Positions 1-7,949 are shown, counted from the first letter of the stretch. The stretch is 11,301 nucleotides of DNA from Bacteriovoracaceae bacterium (GCA_947440875.1 CANETG010000067.1:1-11301); one strand, 5' to 3'. The notes: a model not told the origin generated them from the sequence alone. Translations and numbers: made by a program.

Positions 1-2657
1 CGCTTAAGCTCCAAAAGTTGGATCCGATCTTTTTTCTTTTCGAAATTTTCTTTAAGCGCTAAAAAGTGAGCGACTCTTGAACGCGCTTCATTGGTTTTGG
101 TTTTAAGATGAAGTTTCTCGCTCTCAATCAATTCTTTTAACGGCAAAAAAAGTTCCTGAGGACTATCCAAGAGAAGTCCCAATCTTCTTATCGTCAGGAG
201 AACCTGGGTGAGCTTTTCACTGAGCTCTGGTAATTCTTTTAAAGAGACTTCAGTTAATTCTTTTCTTTCCTTGGCAAATTGAACTTCAATGTCGCGCGCC
301 TGTTCATCGTAGGTGTAGAGACGGCCTTGAAACTCTTTGAGCGTTTGCTCCTGTTTCCTTCGTTCGGAATCTCTTTTGTCCAACTCTTCTTGAGATGCTT
401 TAAGTTTTAATGAAAGCTGTCTTAAAACTTCTGAAGCACTTGCACCTTTAAGTTCAGTTTGCAGGAGAGTTGAGAGTTCTTCAACTTTAGAACCAGCAGC
501 GATCCTAAGGTCGGTGGAAGTTCTTAAATTTTCTGTGAGCTCTGTGAAACGGGATTTCCAATGACCGATATCATTTTTAATCCGAATGATTTTCCCATCG
601 ACTTCCGACAGATGATCGGAAAGCCTGAGATCAAGGCGAAGCTCTGGAATGAGCGATTTATCAAAAACAGGTAAAAATGAGGTGAGCATACCCGTCAGCG
701 CATTCACTTCCCCAGTCCGCTGGGTGATGTCATTTTCTTTTTTCGTTAAATTTGTTTTTAACTCACGGTACTCGCTCCGAATCTTTTCGAGGTCGTTTTC
801 GGTCGTTTTGACTAAAGGGAGAAGTTGCTCACGGTCCCATGAGAGTTTCTGAACTTCTTCAATTTTCTTTTCCAAATCTATTTCAGAAATAATAATTGGC
901 CCGTTTTTTTGTTTCTCGGCATTCAAATTGTCGAGATTCTTACGACCCTCGCCCAAGGAATTCGAGAGGACTGTATGCTGTGCCTCAAGTTTCATGATGA
1001 GGGCAGTAAGGGCCTCAGACTTGACAGTCAATTTTCCTGAGTCAAATCCCGCGGCGAGTATCCGTAAAGACTCTAGCTTCCCTTGACCGAAGGGTGTTTC
1101 ACAAACAGGGCATTGCCCTTTGGTTTCAGTTTCCGGATGAAGGAGACAAAATGAGACCGCCGATAAAAGTTCTTGAAGCTTAAGAGTCGCAAGAAGCGGG
1201 TCTCTTTCTTCATGAGCTTTCTGAGATGCAAGACGATTCTCGCGCATGTCCTGTGACATCTCCTCGTTCTGAGTTTCTATCCTCGTGATCTGTTGACTGA
1301 CTTCAAAATCACGAGCGCGAGCTTTTTGAGATTCATCTCTCTTTTTCAGAAGCGCATTTAAAGTCTGAGTTGAGTCTTCAGGAATGAGTTTTAGTTTTTC
1401 CTGAATCTCTAAGAGTTTGGCACCGATCTCTTTGCCACGTGATTCTAGAGTCGAGAGCTCCTTCTTGGCCGATTCTGCACTCTGACTGATAAGTTCTAGC
1501 TGCGATGATTTTGCGATCAGGTCTTCAATGACCTGCCTCTGAGGGAAAATCGCCTCAAAAGGATATTTCATTTTCTTACGAGTTTCTTCCCTCTCAGGAG
1601 TGAGTGCATTTTCTTCAGCGGTGAGTGACGCTATCTTCTTTTCGACTTCGAGAATCTCCAAGCGGTACTTCGATTCGTCCTTTGCGTAAGTTTCAAGCGA
1701 TGTGTGAGCATTTTTTAGTGCCTCTTCAGACTTCAGAAGTTCCTGAAGCTTAGGTCCTCGCTCATCGAATTCTCTCTGAATGATTTCCCGGTTCTTTTGA
1801 GCATCTTCCGTGGTTTTGAGGAGAACATTGTATTGAGTTGTTCCAGATGCGAGATCACTCTTGGTGAGAAGGGTTCGTTTAAGATTTTCAATGTTTTTTT
1901 GGTGATAGGAATTAAGACTCGTGAAGTGAAAATGAATTTTTTCAATGAGCTCAGACCAGTTTTCATGAACAGAAAGTTCTCTCGTTGAAGCCGTGAGTTC
2001 TTCTTCGATATCTAGCGAAGGGCCTCCGTCATCTTTTAAAGTTTTGAGCTCAATATCGAGCTGGTTTTTTTGTCCCAAGAAGTAATCGAGTTCAAGGCGG
2101 AGCTCACGCGAAAGATTCTCTAAGAGCTCACCAGGATAAAGTTTTTCAAGAATATCTTTTCTTTCCGTGAACGTACTCATGAGAAAGCGTGCAAATTCTC
2201 CTTGATTGAGCACAACACACTTACTGAACTGATCAAAATCTAAGTTGAGAATCTCTTCGGTCTTTTCCTGGGTGATCATACGAGGGGAATCAAATTCTTT
2301 TCCCTCAAGGGTATATAACTCTCGAGTGGGTGAGGGAAGAATGGCGTAGGCTTCGCCATTTTGTTTTCTGACCTTTGCTCTCCAGGACGCGAGATAGGTT
2401 TTTCCTTTCACTTCAAAGATAAGCTCTATGAAGCCCTCTTTCTCACCGAGGGTGACGACGTCGTTTTGGATGAGTGATCTTTTAAAGATCTGCCCATAAA
2501 GAGCAAGCCCAATAGCGTTTAAGAGGGTGGATTTCCCTGACCCCGTTTCGCCAGTGATGGCAAACAGCGGAGACTGATTCATGACCTCACTGAAGTCAAT
2601 CACGTGCTCGCCCTTCATCGAGGCAATGTTTCTCACTTTAAGCTTCGTGAGGCGCAT
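1..2657 (-). CDS. sbcC: SbcC, ATPase subunit of the SbcCD nuclease (partial, C-terminus beyond the left edge)
   Basis: This is the Rad50-like SMC-family ATPase that with SbcD opens and trims hairpins and protein-blocked DNA ends. The frame is open from the ATG at 2657 to the window edge (885 codons; I checked every line for in-frame stops and found none). The N-terminal ATPase half shows a Walker A motif GETGSGKST (residues 36-44) and the Rad50/SbcC Q-loop region NQGEFARFL (151-159). A long charged coiled coil follows, interrupted by a zinc hook CPVC (C516, C519), then a returning coil to the edge. The signature motif and Walker B, expected in the last 150-200 residues, lie outside the window, so completeness cannot be judged. 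The start overlaps the end of sbcD by 20 bases and is preceded by AAGG at good spacing, so the two are probably translated together. Identity is secure from the P-loop, hook and sbcD partner. Confidence 0.95.
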   Translation of the reverse strand, partial: MRLTKLKVRNIASMKGEHVIDFSEVMNQSPLFAITGETGSGKSTLLNAIGLALYGQIFKRSLIQNDVVTLGEKEGFIELIFEVKGKTYLASWRAKVRKQNGEAYAILPSPTRELYTLEGKEFDSPRMITQEKTEEILNLDFDQFSKCVVLNQGEFARFLMSTFTERKDILEKLYPGELLENLSRELRLELDYFLGQKNQLDIELKTLKDDGGPSLDIEEELTASTRELSVHENWSELIEKIHFHFTSLNSYHQKNIENLKRTLLTKSDLASGTTQYNVLLKTTEDAQKNREIIQREFDERGPKLQELLKSEEALKNAHTSLETYAKDESKYRLEILEVEKKIASLTAEENALTPEREETRKKMKYPFEAIFPQRQVIEDLIAKSSQLELISQSAESAKKELSTLESRGKEIGAKLLEIQEKLKLIPEDSTQTLNALLKKRDESQKARARDFEVSQQITRIETQNEEMSQDMRENRLASQKAHEERDPLLATLKLQELLSAVSFCLLHPETETKGQCPVCETPFGQGKLESLRILAAGFDSGKLTVKSEALTALIMKLEAQHTVLSNSLGEGRKNLDNLNAEKQKNGPIIISEIDLEKKIEEVQKLSWDREQLLPLVKTTENDLEKIRSEYRELKTNLTKKENDITQRTGEVNALTGMLTSFLPVFDKSLIPELRLDLRLSDHLSEVDGKIIRIKNDIGHWKSRFTELTENLRTSTDLRIAAGSKVEELSTLLQTELKGASASEVLRQLSLKLKASQEELDKRDSERRKQEQTLKEFQGRLYTYDEQARDIEVQFAKERKELTEVSLKELPELSEKLTQVLLTIRRLGLLLDSPQELFLPLKELIESEKLHLKTKTNEARSRVAHFLALKENFEKKKDRIQLLELK

Positions 2658-3780
2658 TTTTTACCTTGAGGAGAAGATTTTTAAAGTCGCTTTTGATTTC
2701 TTCCGGAACTTCCGGTGCATCGGGATATTTCGTTGCATAGAATTCGGAAAAAAGCTCTACCGCAGAGAGCTCGAAAAGATTTTCTCTTTTCTTTCGAGCA
2801 TTTTCAGAATTCCCGTAGAGAGGAATAAAACTTAAAAGCTCCATGCCTTTTTTCGAAAGGATTTCTCTGATTTCTTCTGAGATTCCCAGCTGGGGTTGGG
2901 GAAGTGAGAGTTGAATCTCCACCATGGGAGTGAGCTTTTCAGAAGCAGGAAGAGCACTGATTTTGTCTTTCCAGTTTTCTAGATTCGCCTTAACCAGATG
3001 AAGTGGGCGCATGACAGGAATGATTTTCTTTTCATGAGTCACTTTTCCATTGGCGACAGTTAAAATGAGAACGGATTTTTCAGCAGTTTCAGAAAAACGC
3101 AACGGAATGGGGGAACCAGAGTAGTAAGCATTCTCGGCAATTTTCTGCGGCTTATGAATGTGTCCAAGGGCGACGTAATCAAACTCCTTGAGCATCTCGA
3201 CCGGTAGGGAGTCCACGCCGGAAAGTGAAACCACCTGCTCACTTCCTGCGGCTTCATAAATGCCAGCCAGATGATGGAAAAGAAGAATCGAGGGATGAGT
3301 TTTTTCTTTGTGGAAATATTTCTTCAGGGCCTCGAGAGTGTCGCCCTCGCCCTGGGGAAGAAGCTCAAAGGAACGAAAGAATGGAATCGCACAAATTTCG
3401 ATCGTTTCTTTTTTAACTGTAACTGTTTCCCAATGAGTAGTCGGATCCGGAGCAAGTTTTCCCCAGATTTTCACTCGGTGAGTTTTCAGCAGCTCTTTCG
3501 GGGCATCAAGAAGGATTCCCGAATCGTGATTACCGGCAATGATGAAAGTTTGTGTTTTCGTTTCAACCGAAAGCCGATGAAGAAATCGAAAGAAAAGCTC
3601 GAGACTCTGGTGCGGAGGGTTCGGAACGTCAAAGATATCTCCGGCAATAAGCAGAATATCGATGGATTCTGATTTCAATATTTCAATTAACCAATGAAGG
3701 AAACTCTCGTGCTCTTCACTCCGGTCAAGCTTCATTAAACGCTTACCTAAATGCCAGTCCGAAGTATGAAGAATCTTCAT
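2638..3780 (-). CDS. sbcD: SbcD, metallophosphoesterase nuclease subunit of SbcCD
   Basis: This is the Mre11-like Mn-dependent exo/endonuclease partner of SbcC. The 380 residues match the family length (E. coli SbcD is 400). Calcineurin-type metal motifs appear in the usual order: DWH (residues 8-10), GDIFD (47-51), GNHD (83-86), HH (169-170) and GHIH (206-209), followed by the SGSP strand (221-224) typical of SbcD/Mre11. The C-terminal 130 residues correspond to the capping/SbcC-binding region and are poorly conserved. All metal ligands look intact. The start codon lies 3 bases after the ricT stop with no strong Shine-Dalgarno (only a TAAG-like stretch), suggesting translational coupling to ricT. 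The gene ends inside sbcC. A role in replication-fork and double-strand-break repair is known for the family; its cotranscription with ricT and holB is inferred from spacing. Confidence 0.96.
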   Translation of the reverse strand: MKILHTSDWHLGKRLMKLDRSEEHESFLHWLIEILKSESIDILLIAGDIFDVPNPPHQSLELFFRFLHRLSVETKTQTFIIAGNHDSGILLDAPKELLKTHRVKIWGKLAPDPTTHWETVTVKKETIEICAIPFFRSFELLPQGEGDTLEALKKYFHKEKTHPSILLFHHLAGIYEAAGSEQVVSLSGVDSLPVEMLKEFDYVALGHIHKPQKIAENAYYSGSPIPLRFSETAEKSVLILTVANGKVTHEKKIIPVMRPLHLVKANLENWKDKISALPASEKLTPMVEIQLSLPQPQLGISEEIREILSKKGMELLSFIPLYGNSENARKKRENLFELSAVELFSEFYATKYPDAPEVPEEIKSDFKNLLLKVKNAPHEA

Positions 3781-3783
3781 CGC

Positions 3784-5265
3784 TTATCGTGGTCGACGAT
3801 TGTTATTGTTTGGTCTTCCACCCTGATTGGAATTCTGATTCGGATTTTGTCCTTCGGACCGAGTGCCGCGGTTTTGCTGCTGGCCCTGACGAGGACCACG
3901 GTTGTCGCGATTTCCCTGTTGAGGTCGATTATCACGACCCTGCTGAGAGCGGTTATCAGGTCTATTCTCTTGCGCAGCTTTCACAGTTGTCGTTGTCACT
4001 TCCATCTGATCGAAGCGGTCTTCATCATCGTTATCAAGGAGCTCTTCTTCCGTGGGAGTGTATACGAGTTCCTCTTCGTCATCCGGATTTTTGACTTTTT
4101 TCGGGGCGCCAGTCGATGGCTCAAGAACTTCAGGCAGTGAGTAATCGAGAGTTTTAGCACCCATGAGGTTTTCAAACGTCTCATCAGCAAAAGTTTTCGC
4201 TGGTGCTTTCATCGCTGCAATCTCAGCTTCGAAAGCTTTTACTTTTTTCGCTTCCGCTTCATCCATGCCGACAATTTTTTGAGTCTCATCTGAGACGAAC
4301 TCAAACTCATTCGGGAACTTCGCTCCGTCTTTGTCGGTGGTTTCTTTGTAAAGGTCCACTACGTACCGCTTCCGAACTCCACGATTGGTCATCATGTCGA
4401 ATTGTTCAGAGAGAAGGTGGAGCCGATCAACACGGCCAGATTCACCGGTATGAGTGTGAATGAAGTCTCCTTCTTTCGGGAGACGACTGCGTTTTTCGCG
4501 GTAAACATCATCTTCGTACTGCAGACAACACTTGAGCTGACCGCAAACGCCATTTAATTTCGAGAAATTCAAAGTGAGGTCTTGGTTCTTGGCCATCTTG
4601 ATCCCGACGTTGCCGTATTTCGTCAGAAACGACGAACAACAAAGCTCAAGGCCACATGGTCCGATACCACCAACAGCGGCAGAGCGGTCTCGCACAGAAA
4701 TCTGACGGAGTTCAATTCTCGTTTTGAGTTTTCCAACGAGTTCGCGAACCAGATCTCGGAAATCCACGCGCGAAGGAGCGATGAAGTAAAACACCGCTTT
4801 TTTGCCGAAGGACGTGAACTCAACGTGAGTAAGAAACATATCGAGCTTGTGCTCTTCGATGAGATCGTTACAAATGTTTTCGGCGTTTTTCTGCTGACGG
4901 TAAGATTCTTTATCTTTGACCGTATCTTCGTCATCGGCGAGCTTCGAGATACTGCGGACCGGGAGCATACTTCTATTGAACGGAACATCGTACGGAAATG
5001 AATTCACATAGCCGACTGCCATCCCGCGGTCAGACATCGCCATGACTTTTTGTCCATATTCAATACGGCGTTTCCCGATCAGGAAAGCGAACGAGCGCGA
5101 GTTTCCCGGAAAACGGACTCGGACAAAACGAAGGATCTGGCCCTCTTTGAATCTGGAGTCTTCCCGGTTTTCTCTTTCTGCTTCGTTTTCTTCCGAAGTG
5201 GGATCTTCGAAATCTATAGGATCAACAGAAGGGTTTCCCTCTTCTGTGTTTTGAGAAATGGTCAT
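3784..5265 (-). CDS. ricT: RicT/YaaT-like PSP1-domain protein with a long disordered Gln/Asn/Arg/Gly-rich tail
   Basis: This belongs to the PSP1 C-terminal-domain family typified by B. subtilis RicT (YaaT), part of the RicAFT Fe-S complex that steers RNase Y-dependent mRNA maturation. The acidic N-terminus (residues 1-40) is followed by the PSP1 core (about 41-310). The core holds two matching C-x4-CC motifs, C204/C209/C210 and C241/C246/C247, the second within GVCGQLKCCLQYE; these are the likely Fe-S ligands. The core alone is close to the usual family size of about 275 residues; the rest is an extension: a charged linker (about 330-431) and a tail (432-493) almost wholly Q, N, R, G, P, D and S. 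It sits after holB, as in Bacillus, and 3 bases before sbcD. GAGGG abuts the ATG directly, too close for a normal Shine-Dalgarno; no better in-frame start was seen. Function in this lineage, where RicA/RicF partners are not visible, is inferred. Confidence 0.88.
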   Translation of the reverse strand: MTISQNTEEGNPSVDPIDFEDPTSEENEAERENREDSRFKEGQILRFVRVRFPGNSRSFAFLIGKRRIEYGQKVMAMSDRGMAVGYVNSFPYDVPFNRSMLPVRSISKLADDEDTVKDKESYRQQKNAENICNDLIEEHKLDMFLTHVEFTSFGKKAVFYFIAPSRVDFRDLVRELVGKLKTRIELRQISVRDRSAAVGGIGPCGLELCCSSFLTKYGNVGIKMAKNQDLTLNFSKLNGVCGQLKCCLQYEDDVYREKRSRLPKEGDFIHTHTGESGRVDRLHLLSEQFDMMTNRGVRKRYVVDLYKETTDKDGAKFPNEFEFVSDETQKIVGMDEAEAKKVKAFEAEIAAMKAPAKTFADETFENLMGAKTLDYSLPEVLEPSTGAPKKVKNPDDEEELVYTPTEEELLDNDDEDRFDQMEVTTTTVKAAQENRPDNRSQQGRDNRPQQGNRDNRGPRQGQQQNRGTRSEGQNPNQNSNQGGRPNNNNRRPR

Positions 5266-5270
5266 CCCTC

Positions 5271-5299
5271 ATTCTTGAGGCTTTTCTGTGGTATGTCAA
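5271..5299 (-). promoter_or_regulatory. Candidate internal promoter for ricT (possibly leaderless)
   Basis: Read on the minus strand, a perfect TTGACA (5299-5294) is followed after 17 bases by AAGAAT (5276-5271; 4 of 6 to TATAAT). The hexamer ends 5 bases before the ricT ATG, so transcription would begin at about the start codon itself. It overlaps the last codon and the stop of holB. The spacing and perfect -35 are seen in the sequence; promoter activity is inferred. Confidence 0.4.
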
Positions 5300-6063
5300 C
5301 GACTTAAGTAGCGGGTAAGCACATGGTCTTTCAGATGAAAATAGAGAAAAGTCCACTTTGTTGCAGCAGGTTGATTGAAGGTGTTCATCTCATCCATGAG
5401 CTTCAAAACTTTTTCGAGCTCGACCTTATTCTCACACCCTTCCAGCTGATCAGTTTCCCAGTAAATGAGTTCTTCCACCCAAAAAGAGAGTGAGCGTGGG
5501 CCCTTTGAGAAAGTTTCTAGGAATTTCGACAGTCCCAGCTCTTTGGTCTGGGTCAAAAATTCTTTCCATTCTGTCTCATCGTGCTTGTCTCTTTTTTGAG
5601 GAATCCGAAGTGGAAGAGCACGAGACTGGATCGTCGGGAGTAATTTTATTCGGCGAGGATTAAGAAGAAAAATAGTCGCGGTGACCGGGGGTTCTTCTAA
5701 GACTTTTAACCATTTGTTAGCAAGGATTTCTGTGATCCGATGGGCCTCAGGAATAATGACAAATTTCCTCTGACTTTGCACTGCCCTCCAGGTAAAAAAT
5801 TTCTCCATCACGACGGCGTCACTCACAGTGTAATCTTTTTTTTCTTCAATTCCCGTGATGACGAGGACATCGGGATGGTCCATTAAAGAATTCACAGGAT
5901 GAGTTTGTCTTTCCACTTCATGATAATAGTGGCGGATAAAGTTGTGGCAAAAGGCGTACAAAACTTCACCGGATTTTTCCTCCGAAAGAGATGTCTCAAG
6001 CAAATAAAAATGGGCAAGCTCGCCGGATTTTCCCTTGGCGAGGAGAATATTTTCAAGGCTCAT
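5296..6063 (-). CDS. holB: DNA polymerase III delta' subunit (clamp loader), short form
   Basis: This is the clamp-loader delta' subunit, which with delta and DnaX opens the sliding clamp and places it on primed DNA. The diagnostic block at residues 116-149 contains KVLEEPP (120-126) and LLPTIQSRA (141-149), corresponding to the LLKxLEEPP and LLPTIxSRx blocks of HolB/DnaX AAA+ domains. The Walker A position is degenerate (GKSGELAH, 11-18), as expected for non-ATPase delta'. Only two cysteines are present (C39, C210), so the four-Cys zinc module of E. coli delta' is missing. At 255 residues it is shorter than the roughly 330 of E. coli and Bacillus, mostly at the C-terminal collar domain. The start ATG overlaps the tmk stop as ATGA, a coupling arrangement. 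Position between tmk and ricT matches known synteny and supports the call. Confidence 0.88.
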   Translation of the reverse strand: MSLENILLAKGKSGELAHFYLLETSLSEEKSGEVLYAFCHNFIRHYYHEVERQTHPVNSLMDHPDVLVITGIEEKKDYTVSDAVVMEKFFTWRAVQSQRKFVIIPEAHRITEILANKWLKVLEEPPVTATIFLLNPRRIKLLPTIQSRALPLRIPQKRDKHDETEWKEFLTQTKELGLSKFLETFSKGPRSLSFWVEELIYWETDQLEGCENKVELEKVLKLMDEMNTFNQPAATKWTFLYFHLKDHVLTRYLSR

Positions 6064-6725
6064 TTAAGGTAGGTTTTCAGGTCATTCATGATCTGAGTTT
6101 TAATGCTCTCTGCTGTCCCTGAAGCATCGATTTTAAGAATCCGGTCGGGGAAAAGTTCAGGGAGCGCGCGGTACCCGGCAATGAGCTTTTGGTAAAATTC
6201 TTCTTGCTCAGCTTCGAAATAATCTTTGGCGTTGCCGCGGCTTTTTTGGCGATCCATCGACGTGGCAAAATCGATATCTAAAAAATACGTTCGGTGAGGC
6301 AGGAGATTTAAAGGATTGTGTTGGTGAAGAGTCAGAATCGTTTCAAGACCTAATCCCCGCGCAAATCCCTGGTAGGCAATTGTAGAGTCGATGTAGCGAT
6401 CAAGGATCACCACAGAATCCGGCCGCAGAAGGAAAGGAAGAATCTTTTCATTTAGAAGTTGAGCACGACTAGAAAGAAAAAGGTGACACTCGGCCAGGGG
6501 ATGGAGAGGGACCTTGCTCTCCAAGATCGCTTCGCGAAGTTTTTCTCCGAATGTGCTTCCGCCGGGTTCCCTGAGAACAAGCACGCGCTTATTGATACTT
6601 TTGAGAAACGTTTCGAGATCACTAATCTGGGTCGTTTTTCCAGAGCCTTCTATCCCCTCGAAGGAGAGAAAAAAGCTACCGGGAGTTTCAGGTGTGCGAA
6701 ATGGTTTCAAGAGATTTTGATTCAC
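6060..6725 (-). CDS. tmk: Thymidylate kinase (dTMP kinase)
   Basis: This enzyme phosphorylates dTMP to dTDP in the cytoplasm for dTTP synthesis. The P-loop is GIEGSGKTT (residues 24-32), followed by REPGG (52-56), the DRY motif (109-111) with S114, and YQG (118-120). The basic lid MDRQKSRG (157-164), together with no Arg in the P-loop, indicates an E. coli-like type II enzyme. The 221 residues fit the family (about 210) with a 10-12 residue N-terminal extension. The start is a GTG at 6725. In-frame upstream codons reach a stop (6750-6752) after eight codons with no ATG, and the only other near candidate is a TTG at residue 6. No Shine-Dalgarno precedes the GTG, but TATACT lies 6 bases upstream of it. 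The gene overlaps holB by 4 bases. Confidence 0.96.
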   Translation of the reverse strand: MNQNLLKPFRTPETPGSFFLSFEGIEGSGKTTQISDLETFLKSINKRVLVLREPGGSTFGEKLREAILESKVPLHPLAECHLFLSSRAQLLNEKILPFLLRPDSVVILDRYIDSTIAYQGFARGLGLETILTLHQHNPLNLLPHRTYFLDIDFATSMDRQKSRGNAKDYFEAEQEEFYQKLIAGYRALPELFPDRILKIDASGTAESIKTQIMNDLKTYLK

Positions 6726-6731
6726 TGAGAA

Positions 6732-6760
6732 AGTATAAAGGAAGCGAGACTAGAAATCAC
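6732..6760 (-). promoter_or_regulatory. Candidate promoter for tmk (possibly leaderless)
   Basis: On the minus strand TATACT (6737-6732; 5 of 6 to consensus) lies 17 bases after a weak GTGATT (6760-6755; 3 of 6 to TTGACA). It ends 6 bases before the tmk GTG, putting the expected transcription start at the start codon. The -35 overlaps the end of the upstream membrane-protein gene. The hexamer is seen; its activity is inferred. Confidence 0.4.
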
Positions 6761-7868
6761 TTACTTCTTCGACCACTGGTTGATCAACTGCAGGATTTGG
6801 TTCCTGAGGTTCATTGTTCATCGTGGCATCCAGAGACTCCCCGTCCTGAGCAGGATCACGGTTGGGCTGTTGCACCAGAGAGTTCTCATCGCGCCTTTCT
6901 TCTTGGTCCTGAATTTCTGCGACTTGCTCAGATTCGGCCGAGGGATCGGGGTAATTTTCTTCCTGGTGAGTTTCAATCACCGTTGGGTAGTGATCATCCA
7001 TGTTCGGAGTCTGCGTGAGAGACGATCGTTCGTAACTGCCGACGTTATTCACGCTAGCGGGGGAGCGTTTCCAACTATCTTTTTTAGATCGCTTGGGTGA
7101 GCTGTTTTCTATCGGACTAAGGGCTTCCTTGTCTTTGGCAAGATCTGGTGAAGGTTTTCCACCGGAGGATACGAAGTAAGTAACAAGAACGAGGACGGGA
7201 GTCACCCAAAGTGCGGACTTGGTAAGGTTCTGCCAAATCGATGGTGTTGAGGCAGCTTCCGGTACAAATTTGATATCTTCAACCTGCAGAGTTTTGGTTT
7301 TTTCGGTCGTCACTAAAGAGACGTATGTCAGAGAGACAATATTCTCTTCATGGTCAGGAAAATTTTTTTTTCTTTCGAGCTGTTCGAGAACTTCAATTTG
7401 CGATCTTTGAAAAGTTGAATCTTGTGGGGACTCAGGCAGCGGGCATCCGGTCGAGAATTGATCCTCAAATTCAGGATGACTTGAAATGCGATGCCAATTC
7501 CTTCCTTCATCTTCTGAAACTTCATTGTGGCGAGTGATCGTCCCGAGCTCGATTCGTTTCAAGATTTCTTCTTTTGAAAGCGGAGGGGATTTCTGCCCCT
7601 GGGAAAGCATCCAGTAGGGACCCGAGTAATTGGTTTCATGAGCAAATTCGCGGACGTCAAAAAAAGGTCTCCAATTATCAACGGACATCGGAGAGGCCAG
7701 TGCCTTTAGAAGAGTGGCACGGTTTTCTTTGGTGTAGTGCTTTAGTTGAAGAGTTTCGAACGGGCCATAGATGTTTTCATCTATTTTGATTTCCCAAAGA
7801 TCATGAGATTTGATCCGAAGATCCTCAATGGTCTTAGCACTCAAAGGTTTTAGGTCGAAAATTGACAT
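6750..7868 (-). CDS. Membrane protein with two GYF_2-like domains and an acidic disordered tail
   Basis: I do not recognise a named family member. The first 135 residues hold two related segments resembling the GYF_2 (DUF4339) fold: LWEIKIDENIYGPF...NWRPF (about 24-75) and PYWMLSQGQKSPPLS...NWHRIS (about 84-133). Each has an aromatic strand, a GP or PPLS turn, a helix, and a late NW motif. A low-complexity linker follows, then one hydrophobic segment (about 218-236, ALWVTPVLVLVTYFVSS), a short Lys/Arg-rich stretch (238-268) and a Glu/Asp/Pro/Gln/Asn-rich disordered tail to residue 372. There is no signal peptide. Topology is unclear: lack of a signal suggests N-in, whereas basic residues after the membrane segment favour a cytoplasmic tail. 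AGGA lies about 7 bases before the ATG. It is the first gene of the leftward series, 24 bases before tmk and in the same frame. GYF_2 domains usually bind proteins, so a scaffold role is a guess. Confidence 0.75.
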   Translation of the reverse strand: MSIFDLKPLSAKTIEDLRIKSHDLWEIKIDENIYGPFETLQLKHYTKENRATLLKALASPMSVDNWRPFFDVREFAHETNYSGPYWMLSQGQKSPPLSKEEILKRIELGTITRHNEVSEDEGRNWHRISSHPEFEDQFSTGCPLPESPQDSTFQRSQIEVLEQLERKKNFPDHEENIVSLTYVSLVTTEKTKTLQVEDIKFVPEAASTPSIWQNLTKSALWVTPVLVLVTYFVSSGGKPSPDLAKDKEALSPIENSSPKRSKKDSWKRSPASVNNVGSYERSSLTQTPNMDDHYPTVIETHQEENYPDPSAESEQVAEIQDQEERRDENSLVQQPNRDPAQDGESLDATMNNEPQEPNPAVDQPVVEEVSDF

Positions 7869-7949
7869 GATTTTTTCCTGTCTAACTAAAAGACTCTTCG
7901 GTACCCCTGCCTAAAACCTTAAAATGAGCGACTAGTTTTATTGAGATGA

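Noticed and set aside
3271..3672. A 133-codon open frame on the plus strand.
   Set aside because: It lies wholly opposite sbcD, whose metal motifs are intact, and its product has no recognisable domain.
3751..4140. A hydrophobic 129-codon plus-strand frame that looks like a membrane protein.
   Set aside because: It is the complement of the low-complexity tail of ricT; the Ile/Leu/Val bias arises from reading Asn/Asp/Arg/Gln codons backwards.
4582..5001. A 139-codon plus-strand open frame and a 121-codon minus-strand frame at 4623-4988.
   Set aside because: Both overlap the conserved cysteine-rich core of ricT in other frames and lack family features.
7912..7940. Inverted repeat TAAAAC/GTTTTA in the divergent intergenic region as an operator.
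   Set aside because: Six base pairs of AT-rich sequence with a 17-base loop is likely to arise by chance and matches no operator I know.
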